From Bordetella parapertussis (GTDB lineage: Bacteria > Pseudomonadota > Gammaproteobacteria > Burkholderiales > Burkholderiaceae_C), in NCBI GenBank assembly GCA_945900685.1, contig CAMDJS010000111.1, positions 1 through 6,954 of the forward strand: a stretch of DNA of 6,954 nucleotides, in the 5' to 3' direction. The notes under the pieces were generated by a model, which saw nothing but the letters and a program-made list of their open reading frames with translations, was not told where the DNA came from and ran no database searches. Positions 1-6,234 of this stretch are shown here, one piece after another. A program made the position numbers and the translations under genes. Positions within the stretch are counted from its first letter, which is position 1. Every line of letters begins with the position of its first letter.

Positions 1-524
1 CGGTATCCGTGCAGAAACACCATCGCTACAGACCGCAAGCCCCTGTCATAGGCGGCAGACAAGCCCAAGCGCAGCGTTGCTTGATCTAGCACTTGAACCA
101 CCTCACCATGTGCGCCCATGCGCTCATCAGCCTCTATCACTTCGCTGTAGAGCATCTCGGGTAAGACGATATGTCGGTCAAACAAACGAGGGCGGTTTTG
201 GTATGCAATGCGCAGCACATCACGAAAACCTCGGGTGGTGACCAACAGCGTGGGTTCGCCTTTGCGCTCAAGCAAGGCATTGGTCGCCACAGTGGTGCCC
301 ATGCGTACACAGGCAATGCGCTCAGCCGGTACAGGTTCATGGGCCTTTAAGCCCAGCAACTCGCGTATCCCTTGCACCGCGGCATCCGCGTACATCTGCG
401 GGTTTTGGCTCAGCAGTTTGTGGGTGTGCAATTCCCCCAAAGGATCTCGCGCCACGATGTCCGTGAAGGTGCCGCCCCGGTCAATCCAAAATTGCCAGCG
501 CTGATCAGCTTGATTAACTTGCAT
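1..524 (-). CDS. 5-oxoprolinase / hydantoinase A family protein, N-terminal part (runs off left edge)
   Basis: This is an open frame of 174 codons plus 2 bases, with no stop before the window edge. Residues 15-22 read DRGGTFTD, the N-terminal nucleotide-binding signature of the hydantoinase/oxoprolinase (HyuA) family. Residues 74-89 ([16 protein letters not shown]) and 97-116 (TRGF...[12 protein letters not shown]) are further family blocks. The family carries out ATP-dependent opening of 5-oxoproline or hydantoin rings in the cytoplasm. The opening W-Q-F-W-I-D-R-G-G resembles the fused HyuA-HyuB type of roughly 1200 residues (5-oxoprolinase), but the fusion cannot be seen here. The ATG at 522-524 is the only start that keeps the DRGGTFTD block, and it has no Shine-Dalgarno sequence; the bases just before it are A/T-rich. 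The gene is divergent from fluC. Family assignment is firm; the exact substrate (oxoproline, hydantoin, acetone or other) is not settled. Confidence 0.9.
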   Translation of the reverse strand, partial: MQVNQADQRWQFWIDRGGTFTDIVARDPLGELHTHKLLSQNPQMYADAAVQGIRELLGLKAHEPVPAERIACVRMGTTVATNALLERKGEPTLLVTTRGFRDVLRIAYQNRPRLFDRHIVLPEMLYSEVIEADERMGAHGEVVQVLDQATLRLGLSAAYDRGLRSVAMVFLHGY

Positions 525-580
525 ATAGAAAATTAAACCACGCTTTGCCTGCGACGGTTTAGCTCACCTCCACATAGATT

Positions 581-586
581 GATAAT
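581..586 (+). promoter_or_regulatory. Candidate -10 element for fluC
   Basis: GATAAT matches the sigma-70 -10 consensus at five of six positions and lies 27 bases before the fluC start, in the 89-base divergent region (525-613). The best partner 17 bases upstream, TTTAGC at 558-563, matches the -35 consensus poorly. If this promoter is used, the fluC leader would be only about 20 bases long. It is a weak call based on pattern alone. Confidence 0.25.
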
Positions 587-613
587 GCTGCATCTGTATC
601 CCTCAAACACCTT

Positions 614-991
614 ATGAGTGCTGTCATCGCCATTTGTATCGGAGCCTGTGCTGGCGCTTTGGCTCGCTGGCAACTTGGGCTGTTGTTCAATGTGGGCGCA
701 ACGCTTCCTTGGGGCACGCTGTACGCCAATTTGATCGGCGGTTACCTCGTTGGCGTGTGCGTCGCGGTGTTTCAAGCTTTACCTGAGCTCGATCCTGCGT
801 GGCGGTTGCTGCTGATCACGGGGTTTTTGGGCGCACTCACCACCTTTTCCTCTTTCAGTGCCGAGGTGGTTGCCATGCTGATGCAGTCGCGTTTTGTGCT
901 GGCCTTGATGACCGCGGGTTTGCACTTGCTTGGCTCTTTGCTCTTAACGCTTGCCGGTATCAAGACGGTCGGTTTGCTGCTGCCTCGGTAA
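614..991 (+). CDS. fluC: Fluoride ion channel FluC (CrcB)
   Basis: This encodes a 125-residue, very hydrophobic protein, the usual length for the family, with four predicted membrane segments near residues 3-24, 35-56, 63-83 and 95-119. Family landmarks are visible: G14-A-L-A-R18 in helix 1, P-W-G-T-L-Y-A-N39 with the following glycines in helix 2, and G73-x-L-T-T-F78-S-S-F81-S in the broken third helix, which holds the pore phenylalanines and the central sodium site. Known members form antiparallel dual-topology dimers in the inner membrane and export fluoride passively, protecting enolase and pyrophosphatase. The ATG at 614 has no clear Shine-Dalgarno sequence, but a stop at 575-577 and the position of helix 1 leave no better start. 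The following regulator begins 37 bases downstream. The product is typical in every visible respect. Confidence 0.95.
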   Translation: MSAVIAICIGACAGALARWQLGLLFNVGATLPWGTLYANLIGGYLVGVCVAVFQALPELDPAWRLLLITGFLGALTTFSSFSAEVVAMLMQSRFVLALMTAGLHLLGSLLLTLAGIKTVGLLLPR

Positions 992-1028
992 GCGCTCTGT
1001 CAGCCATATCACCCACATTTAACACCTC

Positions 1029-2126
1029 ATGAATACACCAGTTAGCACATTAGACAGACTCGCCTTGCTGGAGCAAGCTAGGCTTGCAGTGCTGTTCAAT
1101 GGTGAGGCTGCTTCTCCCACACTGCCTGCCTGGATTTCACACAGCTGGCGTCGCTGTCTCAGCAACGGTTTACACCCTGACTACAGCGTGGCTTTTGATG
1201 CCGTTTCTGCGGCACACATTGCCCGCACACTCGACCTTCAGCGCGATTTTGTTCAAGCAGCGCAGCCTGAAATAGAGCGCTTGTGCCGTGCCATCGCAGG
1301 AACCTCTTTTTTCGCTTTGCTGACAGACGCCAAAGGCGTGGTGTTGGATGTGGGCGGCAGCATAGACCGCCACGACAAAAGGGTGGAAGCGATTGCGCGT
1401 ATCGGTGTGGACTTGTCCGAGGAGTCGGTAGGCACCACCGCCATCAGCGCTGCCTTGACCGAGCTGCGACCTGTTTGGCTACACCGTGGCGAGCATTTTT
1501 TCCGCGACACCTCTGTTTACAGCTGCGCTGGTGCACCCATTTGGGGGCCACAAGGCGACTGCATCGGCATGCTTGACCTCACGGGCATCAACAGCCCAGA
1601 GCGTCCCGAATTGATGCACTTGGCAGCCCTGTCGGCTCGCACTATCGGCAATGCCTTGTTGCTTAGCCAAGCGCATGATTTGTTATTGCGTTTGAACTGG
1701 CCAGGCCGCTTGATGGGTGACGATAACGATGGTTTGGTCTTGCTCAGCAGCGAAGGTGAGGTACTTGGTGCCAATATCGCCGCACGTGAAATGCTGAACC
1801 TTTTTCCCAACGCGGGAAAACCCTTGCATGCTAGCGATGTCTTTGCCTTGCCTTGGACGCTGCTGTTTGATGCGGCTTCAAAAGACCACTACTTAGATGT
1901 GCCTTTGTGGAGCGGCCTGCACCTGCAAGCACGGGCTTTTGTAGAGGAAGATTGTGAACAAGCACCGCTGATCAGCGCCACAGGTCCTTTGCACCAACTG
2001 CAATCAGCCATGATTCGAAAAGCCATCGATTTATCGCGTGGGAATGTTTCACAAGCGGCCAAAGCCCTTGGTATCAGCAGGGCCACACTTTATCGCAAGC
2101 TCTCGCGGTCATCTTCTAAACATTGA
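1029..2126 (+). CDS. AcoR/DhaR-like regulator with GAF and Fis-type HTH, lacking the sigma-54 AAA+ domain
   Basis: This is a 365-residue cytoplasmic transcription regulator. Residues 36-50 (ISHSWRRCLSNGLHP) match the S-W-x-R-C lead-in of AcoR-family activators. Residues about 70-215 form a GAF-like sensor with the typical E-x-S-V-G-T-T-A-I block (132-139) and C-A-G-A-P-I-W...G-M-L-D-L-T-G (166-186). Residues about 230-305 look like a degenerate PAS domain. Residues 322-361 are a Fis-type helix-turn-helix (GNVSQAAKALGISRATLYRK at 338-357). AcoR itself has an AAA+ ATPase domain between PAS and HTH, with Walker A and GAFTGA motifs; here only about 17 residues separate them and neither motif is present. 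The reading frame is intact, so this is an architectural variant, not a broken gene. It should bind DNA in response to a small molecule but cannot remodel sigma-54 polymerase itself. It sits 44 bases before the TRAP permease genes, its probable targets. The inducer is unknown. No strong Shine-Dalgarno precedes the ATG. Confidence 0.85.
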   Translation: MNTPVSTLDRLALLEQARLAVLFNGEAASPTLPAWISHSWRRCLSNGLHPDYSVAFDAVSAAHIARTLDLQRDFVQAAQPEIERLCRAIAGTSFFALLTDAKGVVLDVGGSIDRHDKRVEAIARIGVDLSEESVGTTAISAALTELRPVWLHRGEHFFRDTSVYSCAGAPIWGPQGDCIGMLDLTGINSPERPELMHLAALSARTIGNALLLSQAHDLLLRLNWPGRLMGDDNDGLVLLSSEGEVLGANIAAREMLNLFPNAGKPLHASDVFALPWTLLFDAASKDHYLDVPLWSGLHLQARAFVEEDCEQAPLISATGPLHQLQSAMIRKAIDLSRGNVSQAAKALGISRATLYRKLSRSSSKH

Positions 2127-2159
2127 CCCGCCAGACCCTACAATCCCCCATCGATTTTC

Positions 2160-2164
2160 GGGAG
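2160..2164 (+). promoter_or_regulatory. Ribosome binding site that sets the dctQ start
   Basis: GGGAG lies six bases before the ATG at 2171. It decides between this ATG and an upstream in-frame TTG at 2123, which would overlap the regulator stop codon (2124-2126) and add 16 residues with no transporter character. Confidence 0.65.
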
Positions 2165-2170
2165 TCAGCC

Positions 2171-2773
2171 ATGGGCGCGCTATTGGGTTTTTCAAACGGC
2201 ATTGACCGATTCAACACTTGGTTAAACAAATACGTTATTTGGCTGATATTGATTGCGACGCTGGTCAGCGCCGTCAACGCCTTGGTGCGAAAAATCTTCA
2301 ACACCAGCTCCAACGCGTTCTTGGAAATCCAATGGTATTTCTTCGCCGCTTCTTTTTTACTCGCGTCTGCTTACACCTTACTCAACAACGATCACGTGAA
2401 AATCGACGTGATTTATTCGAAGTTTTCACGCCGCACCCAAATCCAAATCGACATCTTTGGTTTTCTTGTGTTTTTGCTGCCCATGTGTACTGCCGTTTTG
2501 TGGTTTGGCGTTCCTTTCTTCGTGCAGGGCTTTGTCAGCAACGAGATGTCCTCCAATGCGGGTGGTTTGATTCGTTGGCCGGTTTACGCCATGCTGCCAC
2601 TGGGTTTTGGTCTGCTGTGGTTGCAAGGTGTGTCTGAGTTGATCAAGCGCGTGGCGTTTTTGCAAGGTCTGATTGACGACCCTACCATGAAAAAAGACGA
2701 GAAAAGCCCTGAAGAGCTGCTTGCAGAAGAGATCCGCAAGTTGGCTGAAACCAAAGCCCAATCAAAAGCTTAA
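2171..2773 (+). CDS. dctQ: TRAP transporter small permease subunit (DctQ family)
   Basis: This encodes a 200-residue inner-membrane protein with four hydrophobic segments near residues 20-40, 55-72, 93-113 and 137-156, the DctQ layout. The family signature follows the second segment: E52-x-Q54-W55-Y-F-F, then L-L-N-N-D-H-V-K-I-D (70-79). DctQ subunits pair with DctM to form the membrane part of tripartite, sodium-driven, receptor-dependent uptake systems. The tail (residues 173-200) is strongly charged and probably helical in the cytoplasm, longer than in minimal family members. The ATG at 2171 is chosen for its ribosome binding site. The dctM gene begins 16 bases after the stop, so the two are surely co-transcribed. 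The receptor gene is not upstream, as it commonly is, but on the opposite strand beyond dctM. Confidence 0.92.
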   Translation: MGALLGFSNGIDRFNTWLNKYVIWLILIATLVSAVNALVRKIFNTSSNAFLEIQWYFFAASFLLASAYTLLNNDHVKIDVIYSKFSRRTQIQIDIFGFLVFLLPMCTAVLWFGVPFFVQGFVSNEMSSNAGGLIRWPVYAMLPLGFGLLWLQGVSELIKRVAFLQGLIDDPTMKKDEKSPEELLAEEIRKLAETKAQSKA

Positions 2774-2789
2774 GACAAAGAGAAACGCC

Positions 2790-4550
2790 ATGGAATTCAT
2801 TATTAACAACTTAGCGCCCATCATGTTCTTGGGCCTGATCGTTTTCTTGTTACTGGGCTTTCCAGTTGCCTTCAGCTTGGGGGCTTGTGGTTTGTTCTTT
2901 GGCTTCATCGGTATAGAACTCGGCGTGCTGCCCGAACCCTTGCTGCAAGCCCTGCCTTTGCGCATTTTTGGCATCATGCAAAACGATACCTTGCTGGCCA
3001 TTCCCTTCTTTACCTTGATGGGTCTGATCTTGGAGCGAAGCGGCATGGCCGAAGACTTGCTCGACACCATTGGTCAGTTGTTTGGCCCCATTCGTGGTGG
3101 TTTGGCCTGTGCCGTGATTTTTGTGGGTACCTTGCTGGCGGCTACCACCGGTGTGGTGGCGGCATCGGTGATTTCCATGGGCCTCATTTCCCTGCCCATC
3201 ATGCTGCGCTACGGCTATGACCGCCGCTTGGCGTCTGGCGTGATTGCAGCCTCGGGTACTTTGGCACAAATCATCCCCCCCTCCTTGGTGCTCATCATCT
3301 TGGCTGACCAACTGGGACGCAGCGTGGGCGAGATGTACAAAGGCGCTTTCATCCCTGGCTTCATGCTGGCGGCCATGTATGTGAGCTATGTCATCTTGAT
3401 CGCCATATTCAAGCCCACGTGGGTGCCGGCACTTCCCATGGAAGCCAGAACCATTCGTGAAGACGACGGTAAGTCGGGTTTGTTGTCCTTGCTGTTTCTC
3501 ACCATCGTCAGTGCCGGATCCGCCATCGCGCTGGGGCAAAACTACGGTGCAGTGGTCTCTTACTTCAAAGGTGTGGCGGGTGTGAATCCGCCCACCGATG
3601 AAACCATCGTGGTGTCTTTGTGCGCAGGTGTTTTGCTGGCCTTTGTGTTGGCTGTGCTGAACAAAAACCTGCGCTTGGGCCTGCTCTCGCGTATGGCTGA
3701 GCGCGTCACGTTTGTGTTGATCCCTCCCTTGTTTTTGATCTTCTTGGTGTTGGGTACCATCTTTTTAGGTATTGCCACACCCACCGAAGGCGGCGCCATG
3801 GGTGCGTTGGGCGCCATCATCATGGCGGTGTCTCGTGGCCGACTCAGCTGGTTGTTGCTGCGCCAAGCCATGACTTCCACCACCAAGCTGGCCAGCTTTG
3901 TGGTGTTCATCTTGATTGGCTCGACCAGCTTTAGCTTGGTGTTCCAAGGGGTGGATGGACACATATGGGTGGAGCACCTGCTGGGCGATTTGCCGGGTGG
4001 ACAGCTCGGCTTCTTGATCGTTGTCAATATTTTGATCTTTGTACTGGCTTTCTTCCTGGACTTTTTCGAGTTGGCTTTCATCGTCGTGCCCTTGCTGGGC
4101 CCAGTCGCTGATAAGCTGGGTATCGATTTGATTTGGTTTGGTGTGTTGCTGGCTGTGAATATGCAAACCTCGTTCATGCATCCGCCGTTTGGTTTTGCCT
4201 TGTTCTACTTGCGCAGCGTTGCCCCCTTGAAGGCTTACTTTGACAAGCCCACGCAAAAAACCATTGAGCCTGTTACCACCGGTCAAATCTACTGGGGTGC
4301 TGTGCCCTTTGTTGTGATTCAAATCATCATGGTGGGCCTCATCATCGCCTTCCCAGGCATTGTTTCCAGCGGTTTGGACAAGGAAGAAACCTTGAACATG
4401 GAGCAGGTACAAAACGAGATGATGAACGCCAGCCAAGGGGAACAAGATCCCAACGCTGCTGCGCCTGCAGCAGGGAGCGAAGCACCCGCTGATGACCCCA
4501 TGAAGATGAGGCAAGACGCCATGGACAAGGACGCAGCTACCAAGCCCTGA
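2790..4550 (+). CDS. dctM: TRAP transporter large permease subunit (DctM family, long form)
   Basis: This encodes a 586-residue polytopic inner-membrane protein that forms the transport pathway of a sodium-coupled TRAP system. Recognisable DctM blocks are I71-P-F-F...M-G (membrane entry of the first half), the small-residue stretch L116-A-A-T-T-G-V-V-A-A-S, G156-T-L-A-Q-I-I-P-P-S-L, A329-T-P-T-E-G-G-A-M-G-A (second half) and M458-Q-T-S-F-M-H-P-P-F-G-F-A. Common DctM proteins have about 430 residues. The extra length here comes from a central insertion (about 212-305, including hydrophobic segments near 229-250 and 272-290) and a hydrophilic tail after the last membrane segment (about 528-586). 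Similar long forms are known to me in TakP-type systems. The start at 2790 has a purine-rich AAAGAGA at 2777-2783. An in-frame TTG at 2721 inside dctQ is not credible. A terminator follows within 30 bases. Confidence 0.93.
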   Translation: MEFIINNLAPIMFLGLIVFLLLGFPVAFSLGACGLFFGFIGIELGVLPEPLLQALPLRIFGIMQNDTLLAIPFFTLMGLILERSGMAEDLLDTIGQLFGPIRGGLACAVIFVGTLLAATTGVVAASVISMGLISLPIMLRYGYDRRLASGVIAASGTLAQIIPPSLVLIILADQLGRSVGEMYKGAFIPGFMLAAMYVSYVILIAIFKPTWVPALPMEARTIREDDGKSGLLSLLFLTIVSAGSAIALGQNYGAVVSYFKGVAGVNPPTDETIVVSLCAGVLLAFVLAVLNKNLRLGLLSRMAERVTFVLIPPLFLIFLVLGTIFLGIATPTEGGAMGALGAIIMAVSRGRLSWLLLRQAMTSTTKLASFVVFILIGSTSFSLVFQGVDGHIWVEHLLGDLPGGQLGFLIVVNILIFVLAFFLDFFELAFIVVPLLGPVADKLGIDLIWFGVLLAVNMQTSFMHPPFGFALFYLRSVAPLKAYFDKPTQKTIEPVTTGQIYWGAVPFVVIQIIMVGLIIAFPGIVSSGLDKEETLNMEQVQNEMMNASQGEQDPNAAAPAAGSEAPADDPMKMRQDAMDKDAATKP

Positions 4551-4569
4551 TCTAAAAAATCAGTCCCAT

Positions 4570-4598
4570 AAAAAAAGCCCCGTGAGGGGCTTTTTTTT
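4570..4598. terminator. Bidirectional intrinsic terminator between convergent gene sets
   Basis: The hairpin GCCCC-GTGA-GGGGC (4577-4590) is flanked by seven A residues on the left (4570-4576) and eight T residues on the right (4591-4598). The A and T tracts can extend the stem to about 12 base pairs, and each gives a U-tract on its own strand. It therefore ends transcription of dctM from the left and of the DUF1993 gene from the right. The DUF1993 stop codon (4597-4599) lies inside the T-tract, so for the minus-strand transcript the hairpin begins almost at the stop. Confidence 0.93.
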
Positions 4599-5103
4599 AT
4601 ACCTTGCCTAAGTAGTCTCGTTTACCTATCTCAACGCCGTTGTGTCTGAGGATGGCATACACCGTGGTGACATGGAAATAAACATTGGGCATGGCGTGGT
4701 TGAGTAAAAACTGCATGCCTTTGTAGTGGGTTTCCACATCGCCGCGCTTGGTAACAATGTCTTTGTCTTCGCTGCCGTCGATTTGGGCAGCGCTAAAACC
4801 ATTGATAAACGCAATGGTTTTGGCAATGCGTTGCTTGAGATCAGCAAAGCTCACTTCATTGTCTTCATAAGCCGGTATCTCCACCCCTGCCAACCTTGCC
4901 ACCACGCCTTTGGCGGTATCGCAGGCAATTTGTACCTGCCGTGTCAGAGGAAGCATATCGGGGTAAAGACGAAACTGCGTTAAAGCAGTTTCATTCCATT
5001 TCTTGGTTTCTATATGTACCAAGGCCTTGTCCAGCAGGTGGTCTAAGTTCGTCAACATATTGACGATGCGTGGCACGCTGGCCTGGTACATAGAGAGGGA
5101 CAT
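4597..5103 (-). CDS. DUF1993 family protein
   Basis: This encodes a 168-residue soluble protein, the normal length for DUF1993, a family with a DinB-like helical-bundle fold and no established biochemical role. Conserved blocks seen are P48-D-M-L-P-L-T-R-Q-V-Q-I-A...A-K-G, L71-A-G-V-E-I-P-A-Y-E-D-N-E and a C-terminal H135-A-M-P-N-V-Y-F-H144-V-T-T-x-Y-A-I-L-R-H154-N-G-V. The three spaced histidines could bind metal as in DinB relatives, but that is inference. There is no signal peptide or membrane segment. The first ATG (5101-5103) is preferred over the Met at codon 5 because AAGGA at 5108-5112 lies just upstream of it. Only nine bases separate it from the takP stop, and its ribosome binding site abuts that stop, so the two genes are co-transcribed and possibly translationally coupled. 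Confidence 0.9.
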   Translation of the reverse strand: MSLSMYQASVPRIVNMLTNLDHLLDKALVHIETKKWNETALTQFRLYPDMLPLTRQVQIACDTAKGVVARLAGVEIPAYEDNEVSFADLKQRIAKTIAFINGFSAAQIDGSEDKDIVTKRGDVETHYKGMQFLLNHAMPNVYFHVTTVYAILRHNGVEIGKRDYLGKV

Positions 5104-5107
5104 GGAA

Positions 5108-5112
5108 TCCTT
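5108..5112 (-). promoter_or_regulatory. Ribosome binding site of the DUF1993 gene, abutting the takP stop
   Basis: On the minus strand the junction reads TAA-AAGGA-TTCC-ATG. The AAGGA begins immediately after the takP stop codon and lies four bases before the DUF1993 start. This places the ribosome finishing takP over the next initiation region, consistent with coupling. Confidence 0.6.
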
Positions 5113-6192
5113 TTAGAGTTTGACGCTTTGCATGTAACGATCGAAGGTGGCTTCAGAAAAACGGAACCACAGGTTTTGGTCACGTCGGAAAGAAGAGTAG
5201 TCTTCGTAGACTTTTTTCCAGTTGGGGTTTTTGGCACTCAGTTCGTCGTACAAAGCCATGGCTTCTTTGAAACCCGCGTCCATCACGTCTTTGGGAAAGG
5301 GCAGAACCTTGGTTTTGCTGGCCACCAATTGCTTGAGTGCAATAGGGTTGCGGGCATCGTACTTGGCTTGGCATTCGATGTGCGCATAAGCTGCCGCACA
5401 CTCAATAATGGCTTTGTTCTCAGCAGACAAACTGTTGTAGGCCTTGTCATTGATGAAAACATCCAGCTGGGAACAACCTTCCCACCAACCGGGGTAGTAG
5501 TAAAACGGCGCCACCTTGTTGAAGCCCAATTTTTGGTCGTCATAGGGCCCGATCCACTCGGCGGCATCGATGGTGCCTTTTTCCAAGGCTTGGTAAATCT
5601 CGCCACCAGGAATGTTTTGTGGCACGCCGCCCAAGCGCTCAACGACTTTGCCCGCAAAGCCGCCCACACGGAATTTCAAGCCCTTGATGTCGGCCAAGGA
5701 CTTGACTTCCTTGCGGTACCAGCCGCCCATTTGCGCACCAGAATTGCCGGCGGGGAAATTGATGATGTTGTACTGCTTGTAAAACTCACGCATGAGCTTC
5801 AAGCCATTGCCTTGGAACATCCACGCCGTCATTTGGCGGCTGTTCAAGCCAAAAGGAATGGTGCAGCCCAGCGCAAAAGTTTCGTCTTTGCCAAAGAAGT
5901 AGTAAGGAGCGGTGTGCGCCACTTCTACTGTGCCATTTTGTACACCATCCACCACGCCAAACGGAGGCATCAGCTCGCCCGCTGCGTGGGAAGAAATCAC
6001 AAACTTGCCGCCGCTCAGTTCACCGACCTTTTTCACAAAGGTTTCGGCGGCACCGTAAATGGTGTCAAGCGACTTGGGAAAGCTTGAAGCCAAGCGCCAA
6101 CGAATAGCGGCTTGGGCATGCACAGCGGGTGCAGTGCCCGCGGCCAGCACGCCCAAAATACCCGCGTTTTTAAGAGCAGAACGACGATCCAT
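5113..6192 (-). CDS. takP: TRAP periplasmic substrate-binding protein, TakP-like (2-oxo acid type)
   Basis: This encodes a 359-residue receptor that would capture substrate in the periplasm and deliver it to a DctQM permease. Residues 1-26 are a signal peptide with twin arginines at 3-4 (DRRSALK, a weak Tat-type motif), a hydrophobic core and an A-V-H-A cleavage site. The mature part follows Rhodobacter sphaeroides TakP closely from memory: W32-R-L-A-S-S-F-P-K-S-L-D-T-I, G152-A-Q-M-G-G-W-Y-R, L172-K-F-R175-V-G-G-F-A-G-K-V, E212-W-I-G-P-Y-D-D-Q-K-L-G-F and Y231-Y-Y-P-G-W-W-E-G. R175 is the conserved TRAP arginine that pairs with the substrate carboxylate. Q154, E212 and W213 correspond to the sodium and 2-oxo acid site region of TakP. 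The ATG at 6190-6192 has GGAGA at 6200-6204. The gene lies 42 bases after dxs. Its likely permease partner is the convergent dctQM pair. Pyruvate or other 2-oxo acids are the best substrate guess. Confidence 0.92.
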   Translation of the reverse strand: MDRRSALKNAGILGVLAAGTAPAVHAQAAIRWRLASSFPKSLDTIYGAAETFVKKVGELSGGKFVISSHAAGELMPPFGVVDGVQNGTVEVAHTAPYYFFGKDETFALGCTIPFGLNSRQMTAWMFQGNGLKLMREFYKQYNIINFPAGNSGAQMGGWYRKEVKSLADIKGLKFRVGGFAGKVVERLGGVPQNIPGGEIYQALEKGTIDAAEWIGPYDDQKLGFNKVAPFYYYPGWWEGCSQLDVFINDKAYNSLSAENKAIIECAAAYAHIECQAKYDARNPIALKQLVASKTKVLPFPKDVMDAGFKEAMALYDELSAKNPNWKKVYEDYSSFRRDQNLWFRFSEATFDRYMQSVKL

Positions 6193-6199
6193 GCTTAAG

Positions 6200-6204
6200 T
6201 CTCC
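6200..6204 (-). promoter_or_regulatory. Ribosome binding site of takP
   Basis: GGAGA on the minus strand lies seven bases before the takP ATG and confirms that start. I see no convincing promoter or terminator in the 42 bases between dxs and takP, so read-through from dxs is plausible. Confidence 0.6.
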
Positions 6205-6234
6205 AAAGAGTGAATAGTTTGCGCGGCGAGTGTA

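Noticed and set aside
525..613. Possible fluoride riboswitch upstream of fluC
   Set aside because: The conserved fluoride-riboswitch blocks and pseudoknot pairing could not be found in these 89 bases. A loosely similar G-C-G-A-C-G-G and a T-A-T-C-C-C-T are too weak, and the candidate promoter leaves too short a leader.
2123..2170. Upstream TTG start for dctQ overlapping the regulator stop
   Set aside because: The extra 16 residues have no DctQ character, while the ATG at 2171 has GGGAG six bases upstream.
2127..2170. Sigma-54 type -24/-12 promoter before dctQ
   Set aside because: No paired GG and GC elements with the right spacing are present. The neighbouring regulator also lacks the AAA+ domain needed for sigma-54 activation.
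2721..2789. Upstream TTG start for dctM inside dctQ
   Set aside because: It would add a lysine-rich leader before the first membrane segment. The ATG at 2790 begins with the usual short N-terminus and has a purine-rich site.
2850..4514. Long minus-strand reading frames opposite dctM
   Set aside because: Their compositions (very rich in Gln, His, Gly or Lys, Pro) are what antisense of hydrophobic membrane-protein codons gives. No start signal or domain supports them.
5128..6087. Long 319-codon plus-strand reading frame opposite takP
   Set aside because: It is the antisense shadow of takP. The minus-strand frame has a signal peptide, family motifs and a ribosome binding site; the opposite frame shows no recognisable domain.
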